Shown: positions 34,073-43,658 of the stretch, in pieces | How positions within the stretch are numbered: position 1 is the first letter of the stretch | Layout: each line of letters opens with the position of its first letter | NCBI GenBank assembly: GCA_963843945.1 | Contig: CAWJMF010000002.1 | Span: 2,232,001-2,296,000 of the forward strand | Direction: 5' to 3' | Length of the DNA stretch: 64,000 bases | Source of the DNA: CAWJMF01 sp963843945 | GTDB lineage: Bacteria; Vulcanimicrobiota; Vulcanimicrobiia; Vulcanimicrobiales; Vulcanimicrobiaceae | Position numbers and translations under genes: made by a program | The notes under the pieces: generated by a model | What the model was told of the DNA's origin: nothing | Databases searched by the model: none | Seen by the model: the letters and a program-made list of their open reading frames with translations, nothing else

Positions 34073-37000
34073 AGCTGACCGGACTTCGTCTCTTCGGGTT
34101 CAAGACGTTCGCCGAGCAGACGACGCTCGCGTTCGAAACGGGGATCAGCGCGCTGGTAGGCCCGAACGGCTCGGGCAAGTCGAACCTGGTGGACGCGATC
34201 CGCTGGGCGCTCGGCGAACAGAGTCCCAAATCGCTGCGCACCGGCAAGACCGAAGACGTGATTTTCGCCGGCAACGAGCGGCGCAAGCCGCTCGGCATGG
34301 CCGAGGTGATGCTGACCTTCGACAACGCCGACGGAGCCTTGAAGATCGACGCGAGCGAAGTGCAGATCACGCGCCGCGCCTATCGCGCCGGCGAGAGCGA
34401 GTTCTTCATCAACCGGCAAAACGTGCGCTTGCGCGACATCATCGAGCTGTTCATGGGTACGGGCCTCGGTCCCGACTCGTACGCGATCGTCTCGCAGGGT
34501 CAGATCGACGCGATCCTTTCCTCCAAGCCGACGGAACGCCGCAGCCTATTCGAAGAGACGGCCGGGATCGCGAAGTTCTTGGCGCGCAAGGCCGAATCGC
34601 TGCGCCGCCTCGAGCAGACCGAGCAGAACGGAATTCGCCTCAACGACCTTTTGACCGAAATCGGTGCGCGGATCCCCGAGCTCGAGACGCAAGCGCGCCG
34701 CGCGCGCCGCTTCCGCCGAGCCTCGGCGCGGCTGCGCGACCTGGAGATCCTCTCTTACTTGCGTGCCGGCGCGTCGCGCCGCAGCGAGCGCGAGCGTTTG
34801 CAGAGCGAGCTCGAACGGCTCGAAGTCGAACGGGCCGGCGCGGCCGCCCGCGCCGCGACCGTGGAAGCCGAGCTGGCCGCGTTGCGCACGCAACTCTATC
34901 AGCGCGAACGCGCGCTCGAGACCTTGCGCGCCGAAACGATGCAAGCGCGCAGCGAGCTGGCCGAACGTGAGGCGCAGTTCGCCGCGCTCGGGGCGCGGCG
35001 CGAAGCGCTCGAGGGGCAATCCTCGCAGATTACCGACGACCGCGAACGCGCCGAGGCGGAACGGGCCACGCTGCGCTCAACGGTGGCGCGGCTCGAAGCC
35101 GAACTGGCGCCGCGCAGCGACGAACTCGAGGCCGAGCGCGCGCGCGAGGCGCAGGCGCAGGAAGCGGTTGCGGCTGCCCGGGTTGGGCTCGAGAGCCTCT
35201 ACAACGCGCTGCGCGAAGTCGAGGCCGCGGCGGCCAGCGCGGCGGCGAGCGATGCGGAGCGGCGCGCGCAGTTGCAGGCGACGCAAGCCGAGTACGAGCG
35301 GCTCGAGCGCGAGTCGTTCGCGCTGCGCGAGGACGCGCAGGCCAAGAGCGAACTGGTCGCGGCCCACGTCCACGCGCAAGACCGCGCGCGCGGCGAGCGC
35401 GCCGACCTCGAAGGCCGTTTTGCGGCAGCCCAGGAAGCGACCGCGCGAGCCGACGCCCGCGTCGCCGCCGCCGCGCAAACGCTGGCCGACGCGCAAGCCT
35501 TCTACCGCGCGGCGACGCACGAACTCGCCGGCGCCGAAGCGCGGTTGCACACGATCGAGGAACTGGAGGCTGCGCTCGAAGGCCACATCCCGGGAACGCG
35601 CGCCATCCTCGAAGCGAACGCGCGGGGCGAGTTCTCCGGAATTCACGGCGTCATCTCGAACCTCATCCGGGTCGAAGAGAAGTTCGCGCGCGCGCTGGAC
35701 GTCGCGTTCGGCGCGGCGCTCTCGAACATCGTGACGCAGACTGCCGAGGATGCCGAGCGCGCCATCCGCTATCTCTCGGAGGGGCGGTTGGGTCGCGCGA
35801 CCTTTCTGCCGCTCGACACGCTCGGGTCGCGTGCCGGGCGCGAACGCTCCGCTGCGCCAAGCGGCTCGGGCATCTTCGGCTGGGCCTATACGCTCGTCGA
35901 GACGCAGCCCCAATACGCCGGCATCGTGGCTTTTCTCGTGGGGCGAATGCTCGTCGTCGACACGCTCGACACCGGCATCGAGCTCGTGCGCGGCAGGGGT
36001 TTCCGCGATACGATCGTGACGCTCGACGGCGAAGAGATTCGCGGCGGCGGAGCTCTAACGGGGGGACGCTACCAGCGCGAGCGGTCGATCCTGTCGCGGC
36101 GCGCGCAGGCCCGCGCGCTTTCGGAAGCGATTCCGCAGTTACGCGAGATGCTGGCGCAGACGCAAGCGGCGGCCGAAAGCGCCGCGGCCGAAAGTGCCGA
36201 GGCGACGCGCGAGCGCGACGAAGCGCATCGGATCGAAGCCGAACTAGGCTTGGCGCGGCGCGACGCGCTCTCGCGCTTCGACGTCGCGGCCGCCGAACGC
36301 ACTCGCCTCGACGCCGAGATCGCGTCGCTGCTCGCGCGCTCGCAAGAACGCGCCGTCGAAACGGCGGAAGCGCGGCGCAAACTCGACCTGCTCGAACGCC
36401 CCGCCGTCGACCCGTCGGCGACGCTAGCGGAGCGCGAGCGGCTCGAAGCGGACCTCGCCGGGGCGCGCGAGCACATCGCCGGCGCGCAGAGCGCGGAACG
36501 CGCGGTCGCTTCGGAGATTGCGGCGATGCGCGAAGCAGTCGCGGCGTTGACGGCGCAGCGCGACGGGGCGCTCGCGCGTCTCGGCTTGCTCGACGCCGAC
36601 GGCGAGCGTGCCGCGGCCGCGCGCACCGCCATGACTGCAGAGCTGGCCTCGCTGGCCGAACGCCTCGCCTCGCTCGAGGAGCAGCTGCGTACGAGCCGCG
36701 CGCGCATCGCCGAGCTCGATGCGCGGCAAGAGGCGGCGCGACGCGAGCGCGAGGCGCTCGAAGCGCGCGCGAACGGGCTCGACTCGGATCTGCGCTTGGC
36801 GCAAAATGCGGAGCGCGAAGCGGCCCAAAACAGCGAAGGCGGCCGTTTGCGCTTAGCCGAGATCGATGCCGAGCTCGGCATGCTCGCCGCGCAGTTCGCT
36901 CAGAACCCGGCGACGGCCGAGGAGTGCGCCGACGTCGAGACGCGTTACGCGAACGAGCGCGACGATCCGGCAGCCGAAATCACACGCTTGCGCGAGGAGC

Positions 37001-37644
37001 TGGCGCGCTTGCACAACGTCAACCTCAACGCCGAGGCGGAGATCGCCGAGCTGACCGAGCGCGACGCGTTTCTGCGCGCGCAGCTCGCCGATCTGGCCAG
37101 CGCGCGCGACACGCTGCTGGCCTCGATCCGCGAGATCGAAGCCTCCTCGCAAGTGCAGTTCAACGAAACCTTCGCGGCCGTGAAGGCCGCTTTCGAGAAC
37201 GTCTACGGCCGCCTGTTCCCCGGCGGCGAAGCCAAGATGTGGCAGACCAACCCGGAGCTGCTTTCCGAAACCGGCATCGAGATCTCGGTGCAGCCGCCGG
37301 GCAAGAAGATGATGCCGCTGACCGCCCTTTCGGGCGGCGAACGCGCCATGGCTGCCTCGGCCCTCATCTTCGCGCTCATCGAAGTCAAGCCGTCGCCGTT
37401 CTACCTGCTCGACGAAGTCGACGCGGCACTCGACGACGCCAACGTCGAACGCTTCTCGCAAGTCGTGCGCGAACTCGGCAAGCGCGCCCAGCTCCTGCTC
37501 GTCACGCACAACAAGAAGACGATGGAGCTCGCCGAGCGCATGTACGGCGTCACGATGTCGGAGCCCGGGATCTCGAGCATCATCGCGGCCGACCTCGTTG
37601 CCCTCGAAAGCGAGACGTCCAAGGAGACGGCGCTTGCCGGCTGA
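34069..37644 (+). CDS. smc: chromosome segregation protein SMC
   Basis: SMC is the core of bacterial condensin. The 1191-aa protein starts at GTG 34069 (overlap with rnc). Walker A is at residues 31-39 (GPNGSGKSN). Long Arg/Glu/Ala-rich coiled coils flank a hinge at about 500-665 that contains GHIPGTRAILEANARGEF and LTGGRYQRE. The C-terminal head has the ABC signature LSGGERAMAASAL near 1086 and Walker B FYLLDEVDAALDDAN near 1111. Length is normal. scpA and scpB are not in the window. Confidence 0.97.
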   Translation: MKLTGLRLFGFKTFAEQTTLAFETGISALVGPNGSGKSNLVDAIRWALGEQSPKSLRTGKTEDVIFAGNERRKPLGMAEVMLTFDNADGALKIDASEVQITRRAYRAGESEFFINRQNVRLRDIIELFMGTGLGPDSYAIVSQGQIDAILSSKPTERRSLFEETAGIAKFLARKAESLRRLEQTEQNGIRLNDLLTEIGARIPELETQARRARRFRRASARLRDLEILSYLRAGASRRSERERLQSELERLEVERAGAAARAATVEAELAALRTQLYQRERALETLRAETMQARSELAEREAQFAALGARREALEGQSSQITDDRERAEAERATLRSTVARLEAELAPRSDELEAERAREAQAQEAVAAARVGLESLYNALREVEAAAASAAASDAERRAQLQATQAEYERLERESFALREDAQAKSELVAAHVHAQDRARGERADLEGRFAAAQEATARADARVAAAAQTLADAQAFYRAATHELAGAEARLHTIEELEAALEGHIPGTRAILEANARGEFSGIHGVISNLIRVEEKFARALDVAFGAALSNIVTQTAEDAERAIRYLSEGRLGRATFLPLDTLGSRAGRERSAAPSGSGIFGWAYTLVETQPQYAGIVAFLVGRMLVVDTLDTGIELVRGRGFRDTIVTLDGEEIRGGGALTGGRYQRERSILSRRAQARALSEAIPQLREMLAQTQAAAESAAAESAEATRERDEAHRIEAELGLARRDALSRFDVAAAERTRLDAEIASLLARSQERAVETAEARRKLDLLERPAVDPSATLAERERLEADLAGAREHIAGAQSAERAVASEIAAMREAVAALTAQRDGALARLGLLDADGERAAAARTAMTAELASLAERLASLEEQLRTSRARIAELDARQEAARREREALEARANGLDSDLRLAQNAEREAAQNSEGGRLRLAEIDAELGMLAAQFAQNPATAEECADVETRYANERDDPAAEITRLREELARLHNVNLNAEAEIAELTERDAFLRAQLADLASARDTLLASIREIEASSQVQFNETFAAVKAAFENVYGRLFPGGEAKMWQTNPELLSETGIEISVQPPGKKMMPLTALSGGERAMAASALIFALIEVKPSPFYLLDEVDAALDDANVERFSQVVRELGKRAQLLLVTHNKKTMELAERMYGVTMSEPGISSIIAADLVALESETSKETALAG

Positions 37645-39199
37645 GCTCCGCGAGGCGGCGCTCATCTCGGTCTACGACCGGACCGGCATCGTCGAACTCG
37701 CGGAAACGCTGGTGCGTCGCGGCGCCGCGATCTTCGCGACCGGCGGTACCCGCGCGCACCTGCTCGAAAACGGCATTCCGGCGCGCGACGTGGGCGAACT
37801 GACCGGTTTCCCCGAGCTGTTCGACGGCCGCGTTAAGACGCTCCATCCGCGCGTCTTCGGCGGAATCTTATTCGACCGTTCGAACCCCGGCCACGACCGC
37901 GAGCGGCGCGAACACGGCATTCCGCGGCTCGACACCGTGGTGGTGAACCTCTATCCGTTCGAAGCGACGGTCGCGCGCGAGGGCGCGACGCTCGAGGAAG
38001 CGGTCGAACAGATCGACATCGGCGGCGTCGCGCTGATCCGCGCGGCGGCCAAGAACTTCGCGCACGTGACGGTGCTGGTCGATCCGGAGCAATATCCGCG
38101 CGTCGTCGCCGCGGGCGGTGCGGTCGACGTGCAGGCGCGCCGGCGCTTCGCGACGCGCGCCTTCGAACGCACGGCCGAGTACGATTCGTCGATCGCGCGC
38201 TATCTCGAAGCCGGCCTGCTGGCGACCGAGTTGCCGGGCTCGCTCGCGCTCACGCTGCCGCTCGCCTCACCCTTGCGCTACGGGGAAAACCCGCAGTCGC
38301 GCGCCGCCTTCTACTTGTCGCGCACCGAGCATCTGCCCGAGCAACTCGGCGGCAAGGCGCTCTCGTACAATAACCTGCTCGATCTGGATGCGACGCTGCG
38401 GATGCTGGTGCGCGCGCCCGTCCCGGCGGCCTTTGCGGAGCGCCCGGCGGCGCCGGCGGTGCGCGCCGCGATCGTCAAGCACACCGTTCCCTGCGGCGTG
38501 GCGGAACGCGCCGTGGCGAGCGAGGCGACGCGCCTCGCGCTCGACGCCGACGCGATCTCGGCCTACGGCGGCATCATCGCGCTCGACGGCGCGGTCGACG
38601 AGGCGACCGCCGCGGCGCTCGCCGGATTCTTCCTCGAAATCGTCGCCGCCCCGGATTTCGAGGTTGCCGCGCTCGAGCGTTTGCGCGCCAGGAAGAACCT
38701 GCGGATCATCCGCTACGACGCGCGCTTGCCGGAACGTCTGGCCAAAGAAGTGCGCGTCCGCAGTGCGCTGGGCGGCGTGCTCGCCGAGGACGACGATCCC
38801 GAGGCGCCGGCTGAAGAGTGGCGCGTCGTCTCGCAGCGTCCGCCGAGTGCAGCCGAATGGCGCGATCTGCGCTTCGCCTGGGACGTCGTGCGGCACGTCA
38901 AGAGCAACGGCGTCGTGATCGCGCGCGACGCGGTCACCCGCGGAATCTGCGCCGGTCAGACGAACCGGGTCAGCGCCGTGCGCATCGCCGGCGCGCGCGC
39001 CGGCGCGGAGGCGATCGGTTCGGCTTGCGCCAGCGACGGGTTCTTTCCGTTCGCCGACGGCCTCGAGGCGGCGGTCGAAGCCGGCTGCAGCGCGATCATC
39101 GCGCCCGGCGGTTCGATCCGCGACGCCGACGTCATCGCCGCGGCCGACCGCTTGGGCGTCGCGCTGGTGTTTTCGACCTACCGCTACTTCCTGCACTAG
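37634..39199 (+). CDS. purH: bifunctional AICAR transformylase/IMP cyclohydrolase
   Basis: PurH performs the last two steps of IMP synthesis. The 521-aa protein starts at TTG 37634, overlapping smc by 11 nt. The N-terminal cyclohydrolase domain opens with ALISVYDRTGIVELAETL and has GRVKTLHPRVFGGIL. The transformylase domain shows LRYGENPQSRAAFY, IVKHTVPCGVAE, SAYGGIIAL and the C-terminal ending RDADVIAAADRLGV. All family landmarks are present. Confidence 0.95.
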   Translation: MPAELREAALISVYDRTGIVELAETLVRRGAAIFATGGTRAHLLENGIPARDVGELTGFPELFDGRVKTLHPRVFGGILFDRSNPGHDRERREHGIPRLDTVVVNLYPFEATVAREGATLEEAVEQIDIGGVALIRAAAKNFAHVTVLVDPEQYPRVVAAGGAVDVQARRRFATRAFERTAEYDSSIARYLEAGLLATELPGSLALTLPLASPLRYGENPQSRAAFYLSRTEHLPEQLGGKALSYNNLLDLDATLRMLVRAPVPAAFAERPAAPAVRAAIVKHTVPCGVAERAVASEATRLALDADAISAYGGIIALDGAVDEATAAALAGFFLEIVAAPDFEVAALERLRARKNLRIIRYDARLPERLAKEVRVRSALGGVLAEDDDPEAPAEEWRVVSQRPPSAAEWRDLRFAWDVVRHVKSNGVVIARDAVTRGICAGQTNRVSAVRIAGARAGAEAIGSACASDGFFPFADGLEAAVEAGCSAIIAPGGSIRDADVIAAADRLGVALVFSTYRYFLH

Positions 39200-39203
39200 C
39201 GCC

Positions 39204-40116
39204 GTGCTTGCCGGCAAACGCACCCTCGGCGCGATTCTCGCCGTTCTGGCCGGCGTCGGCTGGGGCATGATGGCGCCGACGGTCAAAGCGATTCTTGAAC
39301 GTCAGCCCGCTGTTCAGCGCGGTCTCGCTCTCGATCGCGCGGGGCGTGTGGGCGATTCCATTTCTGGCGGCGATCGCGCTCGTGACGTGGCCGCGCGCGA
39401 CGCCGCTGCGGCGTGTCGACCTGGCGAGTTTTCTCGGCGTCGCCATCCTCGCCGCCTTCGGTCTCAACTTGCTCTTCCAGATCGCGATTGCGAAAACGAG
39501 CGCGGCGCACGCGGTGCTCTTCCAGGGTCTCGCACCGCTTGCGCTGGCCGGGCTCGAAGCGCTGCTCTTCCGCCGCGCCCTCGATCGCCAGCGCACCGTC
39601 GGACTCGGATTCGGCGTCGCCGGAATCGCGCTCTTGGCGCTCGGCCACTCGAGCGAAGGTGCGTCGCTCGAGGGCGACGCGATCATGCTCGTCTGGCTCG
39701 TGATCTTCGCAGCCTACTCGCTCTTGATCCGCGCGCTCGCCGGGCGCTATTCGCCGTTCTTCGCGAGCGCTTTCGGCTGGGGTCTCGGCTTCGTGCTGCT
39801 GGGGCTTTCCGGTGCTCCGCTGATTCCGGGGCTCCTGCGCGATACGTTCGCGGAACCGCTCTACGCGCTCGGCATCATCGGCATTCTCGCCTTTATCACG
39901 GCGGTCTGTGCCCCGGCGTTACACGCGATCTCGCTGCGCATGACGAGCGTCGCGATCGTCACGGCGGGGAGCCAATACGCCTCGATCGCAACCGGCGTCG
40001 CGCTTTCGCTTTTTGCACTGCACGAAAAGTTGGCGCCCGCTGGGATCGCGGGCGCCGCGTTGCTGCTCGTCAGCCTGACACTGACGGTCGTACCGTTTTC
40101 GCGACGGGCGGCTTAG
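39204..40116 (+). CDS. DMT-superfamily (EamA) transporter, one frameshift
   Basis: EamA proteins are small-molecule permeases with two repeats of five membrane helices. The frame starts at GTG 39204 (MLAGKRTLGAILAVLAGVGWG). It loses phase near 39297 at an extra base and resumes as NVSPLFSAVSLSIARGVWAI. Membrane segments follow, including LASFLGVAILAAFGLNLLF, HAVLFQGLAPLALAGLEALL, LGIIGILAFITAVCAPALH and GIAGAALLLVSLTLTVV. Corrected length is about 303 aa, normal. The substrate is unknown. Its end overlaps the convergent gene by 4 nt. Confidence 0.82.
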
Positions 40117-40583
40117 GCGGTGCGACCCCACGCGATGCCGAGAATGCGCCAGCCGGCGGGGACCTTCTCGAGCGCGTAAATCAAAAGACCCGACTCATGG
40201 TACGCCGTGCCCTTCATCGTGTAGCTGAAGGCGAGCGGGTACGTCGCCCAAGCGCGTTTCCCGTCGATCTGGACGAACTTCGCGGGCGAAATCGACACCG
40301 GGTTCATGCTCATTCCGGCTTTTTTGTTCGCGGCCGCAAGGTCGCCGAACCAGTTGCCGAGCGCGTTCGGGCTGGCCCAGTAGTGCACGCCGAAGTCGTC
40401 GATCACCGACTGCATCCCCGGCGCACCGAGCGCGACCAGCGCCTTTTGGTCGCCGGTGTTGAAGGCTTGGATCGATTTCTGGACCGTTGCGGCGATGTCC
40501 GACTTGTCGTCGGCGCGCGCGGGCAGCGCACTCAACGAAGCGAGCAAACCGAGCGCAAGCGCGCTCGAAAGAAAACGGCGCAT
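40113..40583 (-). CDS. secreted NTF2-like (SnoaL/DUF4440-type) protein
   Basis: The 156-aa protein starts at ATG 40583. It has a signal peptide (RRFLSSALALGLLASLSALPARA). The mature part follows the NTF2-like pattern DIAATVQKSIQAFNTGDQKA, then FGVHYWASPNALGNWF and GKRAWATYPLAFSYTMKG, ending GWRILGIAWGR. Such proteins are small ligand-binding or enzymatic cones; the ligand is unknown. SD-like AGGAGG is seen upstream on the minus strand. Confidence 0.75.
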   Translation of the reverse strand: MRRFLSSALALGLLASLSALPARADDKSDIAATVQKSIQAFNTGDQKALVALGAPGMQSVIDDFGVHYWASPNALGNWFGDLAAANKKAGMSMNPVSISPAKFVQIDGKRAWATYPLAFSYTMKGTAYHESGLLIYALEKVPAGWRILGIAWGRTA

Positions 40584-40619
40584 TCTTCCCTCCTTAAAAG
40601 GAAAGCAAAGTGGTTAAGT

Positions 40620-40728
40620 CCCAGGGGGCTTTCGCCACCGCCGCTGCGCCGCCCCTAGAGAAGGCTTCTCAAGCCACATTTCCTCAGCGCACATCAATTT
40701 CTAGCGGCCTTCTTAGAAAGACCCTGGG
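40620..40728. other. lower-GC intergenic region with paired ends (possible structured element)
   Basis: This is part of the 240-bp gap between two minus-strand genes. CCCAGGG at 40620-40626 is complementary to CCCTGGG at 40722-40728, with TTTC and GAAA just inside and a GAGAA/TTCTC hairpin between them. It marks the start of DNA that is clearly richer in A+T than its surroundings. No ORF of note is present. A folded RNA or an integration scar is possible. Confidence 0.3.
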
Positions 40729-40823
40729 CGCTCGAAAGTTGCGACGCATTTGCCCAGGCAGGGTATGGGCCGAGCGTTAATATCCGGTTTGCGGCCGGTC
40801 TCTAACAATCAGCTGCGATAAAT

Positions 40824-41639
40824 CTAGCGCCTTGCGTCGACATAATCGCCACGTAGTGGACGCCATACGCGACCGCCGTGTGTTCGAAAAGCGATAGGGA
40901 TGCCATCACCATTCAAGAGATCTGGTGTGTTCTGCAGGTGGATATGAAGATGCGGTTCCGTTGATCTGCCGCTGTTGCCGCAAGCACCAATTGGTTCGCC
41001 GACTGCAACTTGGTCACCGCGCTTAACCCTGACCGAACCAGGTCGTAAATGAGCGAGCCACAGAAAGCCGTGCGGCGTGTGTATAACGACATGATTGCCA
41101 GCGACCTCGGAACCAAACACTTGTGGAACCGGAGGGCGACCTTCCGGGCAGCCATCTACCGCGTTCACAACTGTCCCCTCGACGGGCGATATAATCGGCT
41201 GATTATAGGCCTTGAAAAAGTCGTTCCTCCGAAAGATCAGTAAGACCAATCGCGCGAGCAGACTATTTCCGCAAAAGTCAAAGGCATATCTCTGAGCACT
41301 CGTGGCATAGTGGTGGTTTACGGCTTCCGATGGACCGCCGTGGGCGCAAAACCATCTCCCGCTAAACGGCAAAGCAACTAGAACTTCATCGATCGGCGGC
41401 AGCCTTTCCAAGCTTTTGCGCCACCACCGAAATGCGGTCACTTGCGCCGCGACAAGAGCGCCATCTACCGCCAGTACGACTATCGGGGACGCTGGTTTCA
41501 GTTGAAAAAGAATGCTCGCACACGCCCCGAGCACCAGGAGCGCAAAGTTTGGAAACAGGCGCGGGCCGTCTCCGTACGATGATTCCCAAAAAAACGTGAT
41601 GGCTATCACAAATAAACCGAGATTTACGGCCGTTTGCAT
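40824..41639 (-). CDS. membrane-anchored M23-family (LytM-type) metallopeptidase
   Basis: The 271-aa protein starts at ATG 41639. Two or three hydrophobic N-terminal segments (AVNLGLFVIAITFFW, LFPNFALLVLGACASILF) precede an extracytoplasmic M23 domain. The QRYAFDF segment (HHYATSAQRYAFDF) carries the first metal ligands, and VIISPVEGTVV-like PIISPVEGTVVNAV begins the beta core. The last ligands are in EPHLHIHLQ. M23 enzymes cut peptidoglycan peptides. Codon use is less GC-rich than all neighbours, suggesting recent acquisition. Confidence 0.82.
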   Translation of the reverse strand: MQTAVNLGLFVIAITFFWESSYGDGPRLFPNFALLVLGACASILFQLKPASPIVVLAVDGALVAAQVTAFRWWRKSLERLPPIDEVLVALPFSGRWFCAHGGPSEAVNHHYATSAQRYAFDFCGNSLLARLVLLIFRRNDFFKAYNQPIISPVEGTVVNAVDGCPEGRPPVPQVFGSEVAGNHVVIHTPHGFLWLAHLRPGSVRVKRGDQVAVGEPIGACGNSGRSTEPHLHIHLQNTPDLLNGDGIPIAFRTHGGRVWRPLRGDYVDARR

Positions 41640-41816
41640 AGACCAAAATCTTCACTAACGGGAGAAACGCCGCTCCCGCCTTCCGGGCACCGTCCGAAAA
41701 GCGTTGAGATCACCTTGCCATCGGGGCCTGATAGGGAGATGTGCGTTAGGGAGGCTGGTTTGAGGTTTACAGTCGAGCGTCCAACGTTCTGAGTAATCAC
41801 TGCTAGCTCGACATAT
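41640..41816. other. lower-GC stretch without recognised gene
   Basis: The region upstream of the M23 gene has the same lower GC as that gene and ends abruptly where the thioesterase fragment begins. No ORF, repeat or RNA is recognised. Confidence 0.4.
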
Positions 41817-41969
41817 TCAGAGCGGATTGAGCAACTGCGGCCCGGTGTCGCCTTTGAAGGCGGCGAACCCGTCGCCGATCTCGGCGAGCCGGAACGAGAG
41901 CGTCTTGGCGATCGGCGGAGGGGGCAGCCGCCCGTCGACGATGGCTTGCATCAGTTCTTTGCCGGTCAT
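41817..41969 (-). pseudogene. truncated PaaI-like thioesterase (N-terminal fragment)
   Basis: ATG 41969 reads MTGKELMQAIVDGRLPPPPI, then AKTLSFRLAEIGDGFAAFKG, then GPQLLNPL and a TGA. This is the N-terminal 50 residues of a PaaI/hotdog-fold thioesterase, in which LNPLG(T/M)VHGG normally follows. The catalytic hotdog core is missing. The break coincides with the change to lower-GC DNA, so an insertion or rearrangement probably cut the gene. The rest of it was not found in this window. Confidence 0.6.
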
Positions 41970-42011
41970 GGTGGCGGCTTCGTCGGCCCCAAATGCCGTG
42001 GTCGGTCGGCC

Positions 42012-43658
42012 TCAAATCGACCACTGGTAGGCGTTCCAGGACTCGATGAACGGGTTCGGTGCGAAGCCTTTGAAATCGGGATTGATGGCTTGCACGAGGT
42101 CTTGCCACCAGATGACGATCATCGGCGCGTCGCGCGCGAACAGCGTTTCGATCTGCCGGTAGGCGGCGGCGCGCTTCGTGCGGTCGTCGGTATTGAGGGC
42201 GCTTTGCTGCAGCGCGTCCATGGCGGGATTGCAGTAGCGCGTCAGGTTGTAACCGCCCGGCGGGCGCTGCGAACAGATCAGGTCGGCCGAATTGTCGGGG
42301 TCGGGGCCTTCGATCCAGCGCGAGAGCATCGCGTCGAACTTGCCCGCGTTCATGATCCCGCCTTCCGAATACGACGCTTGATAGAGCGACTGGGCGTAGG
42401 TCTTCACGTGGGCGGTGATGCCGTTCTTGGCGAGCATCGATTGGAGTGCGACCGCCATCGAACGGTCCAGCAACGAGCTTTGATCGCCGACCAAATCAAA
42501 GGCTAAGGGTTTGCCGCCGCGCATCCAGAGGCCGTCGCTCGCGCGTTCGTAACCGGCCGCTTCGAGTTCGCGGGCCGCAGCCTGCGGGTCGTACGTGGCG
42601 AAGGCAACGCCACGCGGGTGCGCCCACAAGAAGTCGGGGATGTCGCCGTCGGCGGCTTTCGCGGCACCGTAGGAATAATCGCGCACGAGCGCGGGCTTGT
42701 TAATCGAATAGGCGATGGCGCGCCGGACGCGCGGATCGGCGACCGCGGCGTGCGTCGTGTTGAACCAGATCATGTAGGAGTTATTCATCGGGGTCAGCAC
42801 CGTACGGACGCCGGGGATCGTTTTGAGTTCGCGATAGAGCAGCGGCGTCGCTTCGGCCAGCCAGTCGATCTCGTGCGCTCGCAGCGCCGTCACCAGCGCG
42901 TTGTCGTCGCCGAACGACCGGATGACGATCCGGCGCAGGCCGGGCTTTCCCAGAAAATACGCGTCGTTGGCGACGAGCTCGATGCGGTCGCCGCGCAGCC
43001 AGCGCGCGACCTTGAAGGGTCCGGTTCCGATCGGCTGCTGGTTGAACGGCACGTCGTTGAGCTCGCGGTAGCGTGCGAGGAGGTGCGCCGGCAAGATGCC
43101 GTAGGGAGACTCGCCGTCGCCGAAGAGCATGCTGACGATCCGCGCGTAGCGGTGCTTGAGGTGAAAGATTACGGTGTACGGATCCGGCGTCTCGACGCGC
43201 AGCACATCGTCGTAGCCGTTGCGGCTGACGACGTCGTTGTCCGGATTCATGACGGCTTGCCAGGTGAAACGAACGTCGGCGCTCGTAAACGGTGCGCCGT
43301 CGTGCCATTTCACGCCGTGCCGCAACAAGAACACGATCGTCTTGCCGTCGGCGCTGACGCCGCCGTTTTCGTCGCTCGGTACGACCCGCGCGAGGATCGG
43401 AACCAGCCGGTTGCCGCTCGCGTCGTAACTCGTCAGGACGTCGCTCCACAGACGAACGAGCATAAAATCCGACAGCACTTGCGGCAGCAGCGGCGAGAGG
43501 CCGTGCGGCGTGACCGCCATGCCGACGCGGAGTTCGCCCGGAACGGTCCAGGGGCGGCGCTCGCCGGCCCTTCCGTTCCCGCCGGAGGAAGTGCGTTCGC
43601 ATCCCAAGGCGAGCGCGAGCGCGAGCGCGAGGAGCGCTTTGGTCGCGCGGCGCGTCAA
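42012..43658 (-). CDS. peptide/nickel-type ABC transporter substrate-binding lipoprotein
   Basis: The 548-aa protein starts at ATG 43658. It has a lipoprotein signal (KALLALALALALGC). The SBP_bac_5 fold follows: LRVGMAVTPHGLSPL, SADGKTIVFLLRHGVKWHDG, IGTGPFKVARWLRGDRIEL, and WFNTTHAAVADPRVRRAIAY. It ends in NPFIESWNAYQWSI. Such proteins capture oligopeptides, nickel or opines for an ABC importer. No permease or ATPase gene is adjacent, so the partner and ligand are unknown. Its start overlaps the stop of the next upstream gene by 4 nt. Confidence 0.88.
   Translation of the reverse strand: MTRRATKALLALALALALGCERTSSGGNGRAGERRPWTVPGELRVGMAVTPHGLSPLLPQVLSDFMLVRLWSDVLTSYDASGNRLVPILARVVPSDENGGVSADGKTIVFLLRHGVKWHDGAPFTSADVRFTWQAVMNPDNDVVSRNGYDDVLRVETPDPYTVIFHLKHRYARIVSMLFGDGESPYGILPAHLLARYRELNDVPFNQQPIGTGPFKVARWLRGDRIELVANDAYFLGKPGLRRIVIRSFGDDNALVTALRAHEIDWLAEATPLLYRELKTIPGVRTVLTPMNNSYMIWFNTTHAAVADPRVRRAIAYSINKPALVRDYSYGAAKAADGDIPDFLWAHPRGVAFATYDPQAAARELEAAGYERASDGLWMRGGKPLAFDLVGDQSSLLDRSMAVALQSMLAKNGITAHVKTYAQSLYQASYSEGGIMNAGKFDAMLSRWIEGPDPDNSADLICSQRPPGGYNLTRYCNPAMDALQQSALNTDDRTKRAAAYRQIETLFARDAPMIVIWWQDLVQAINPDFKGFAPNPFIESWNAYQWSI

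Noticed and set aside
40913..41243. Short ORFs on both strands within the M23 region
   Set aside because: They overlap the M23 peptidase coding sequence, which is the only frame with a recognised domain.
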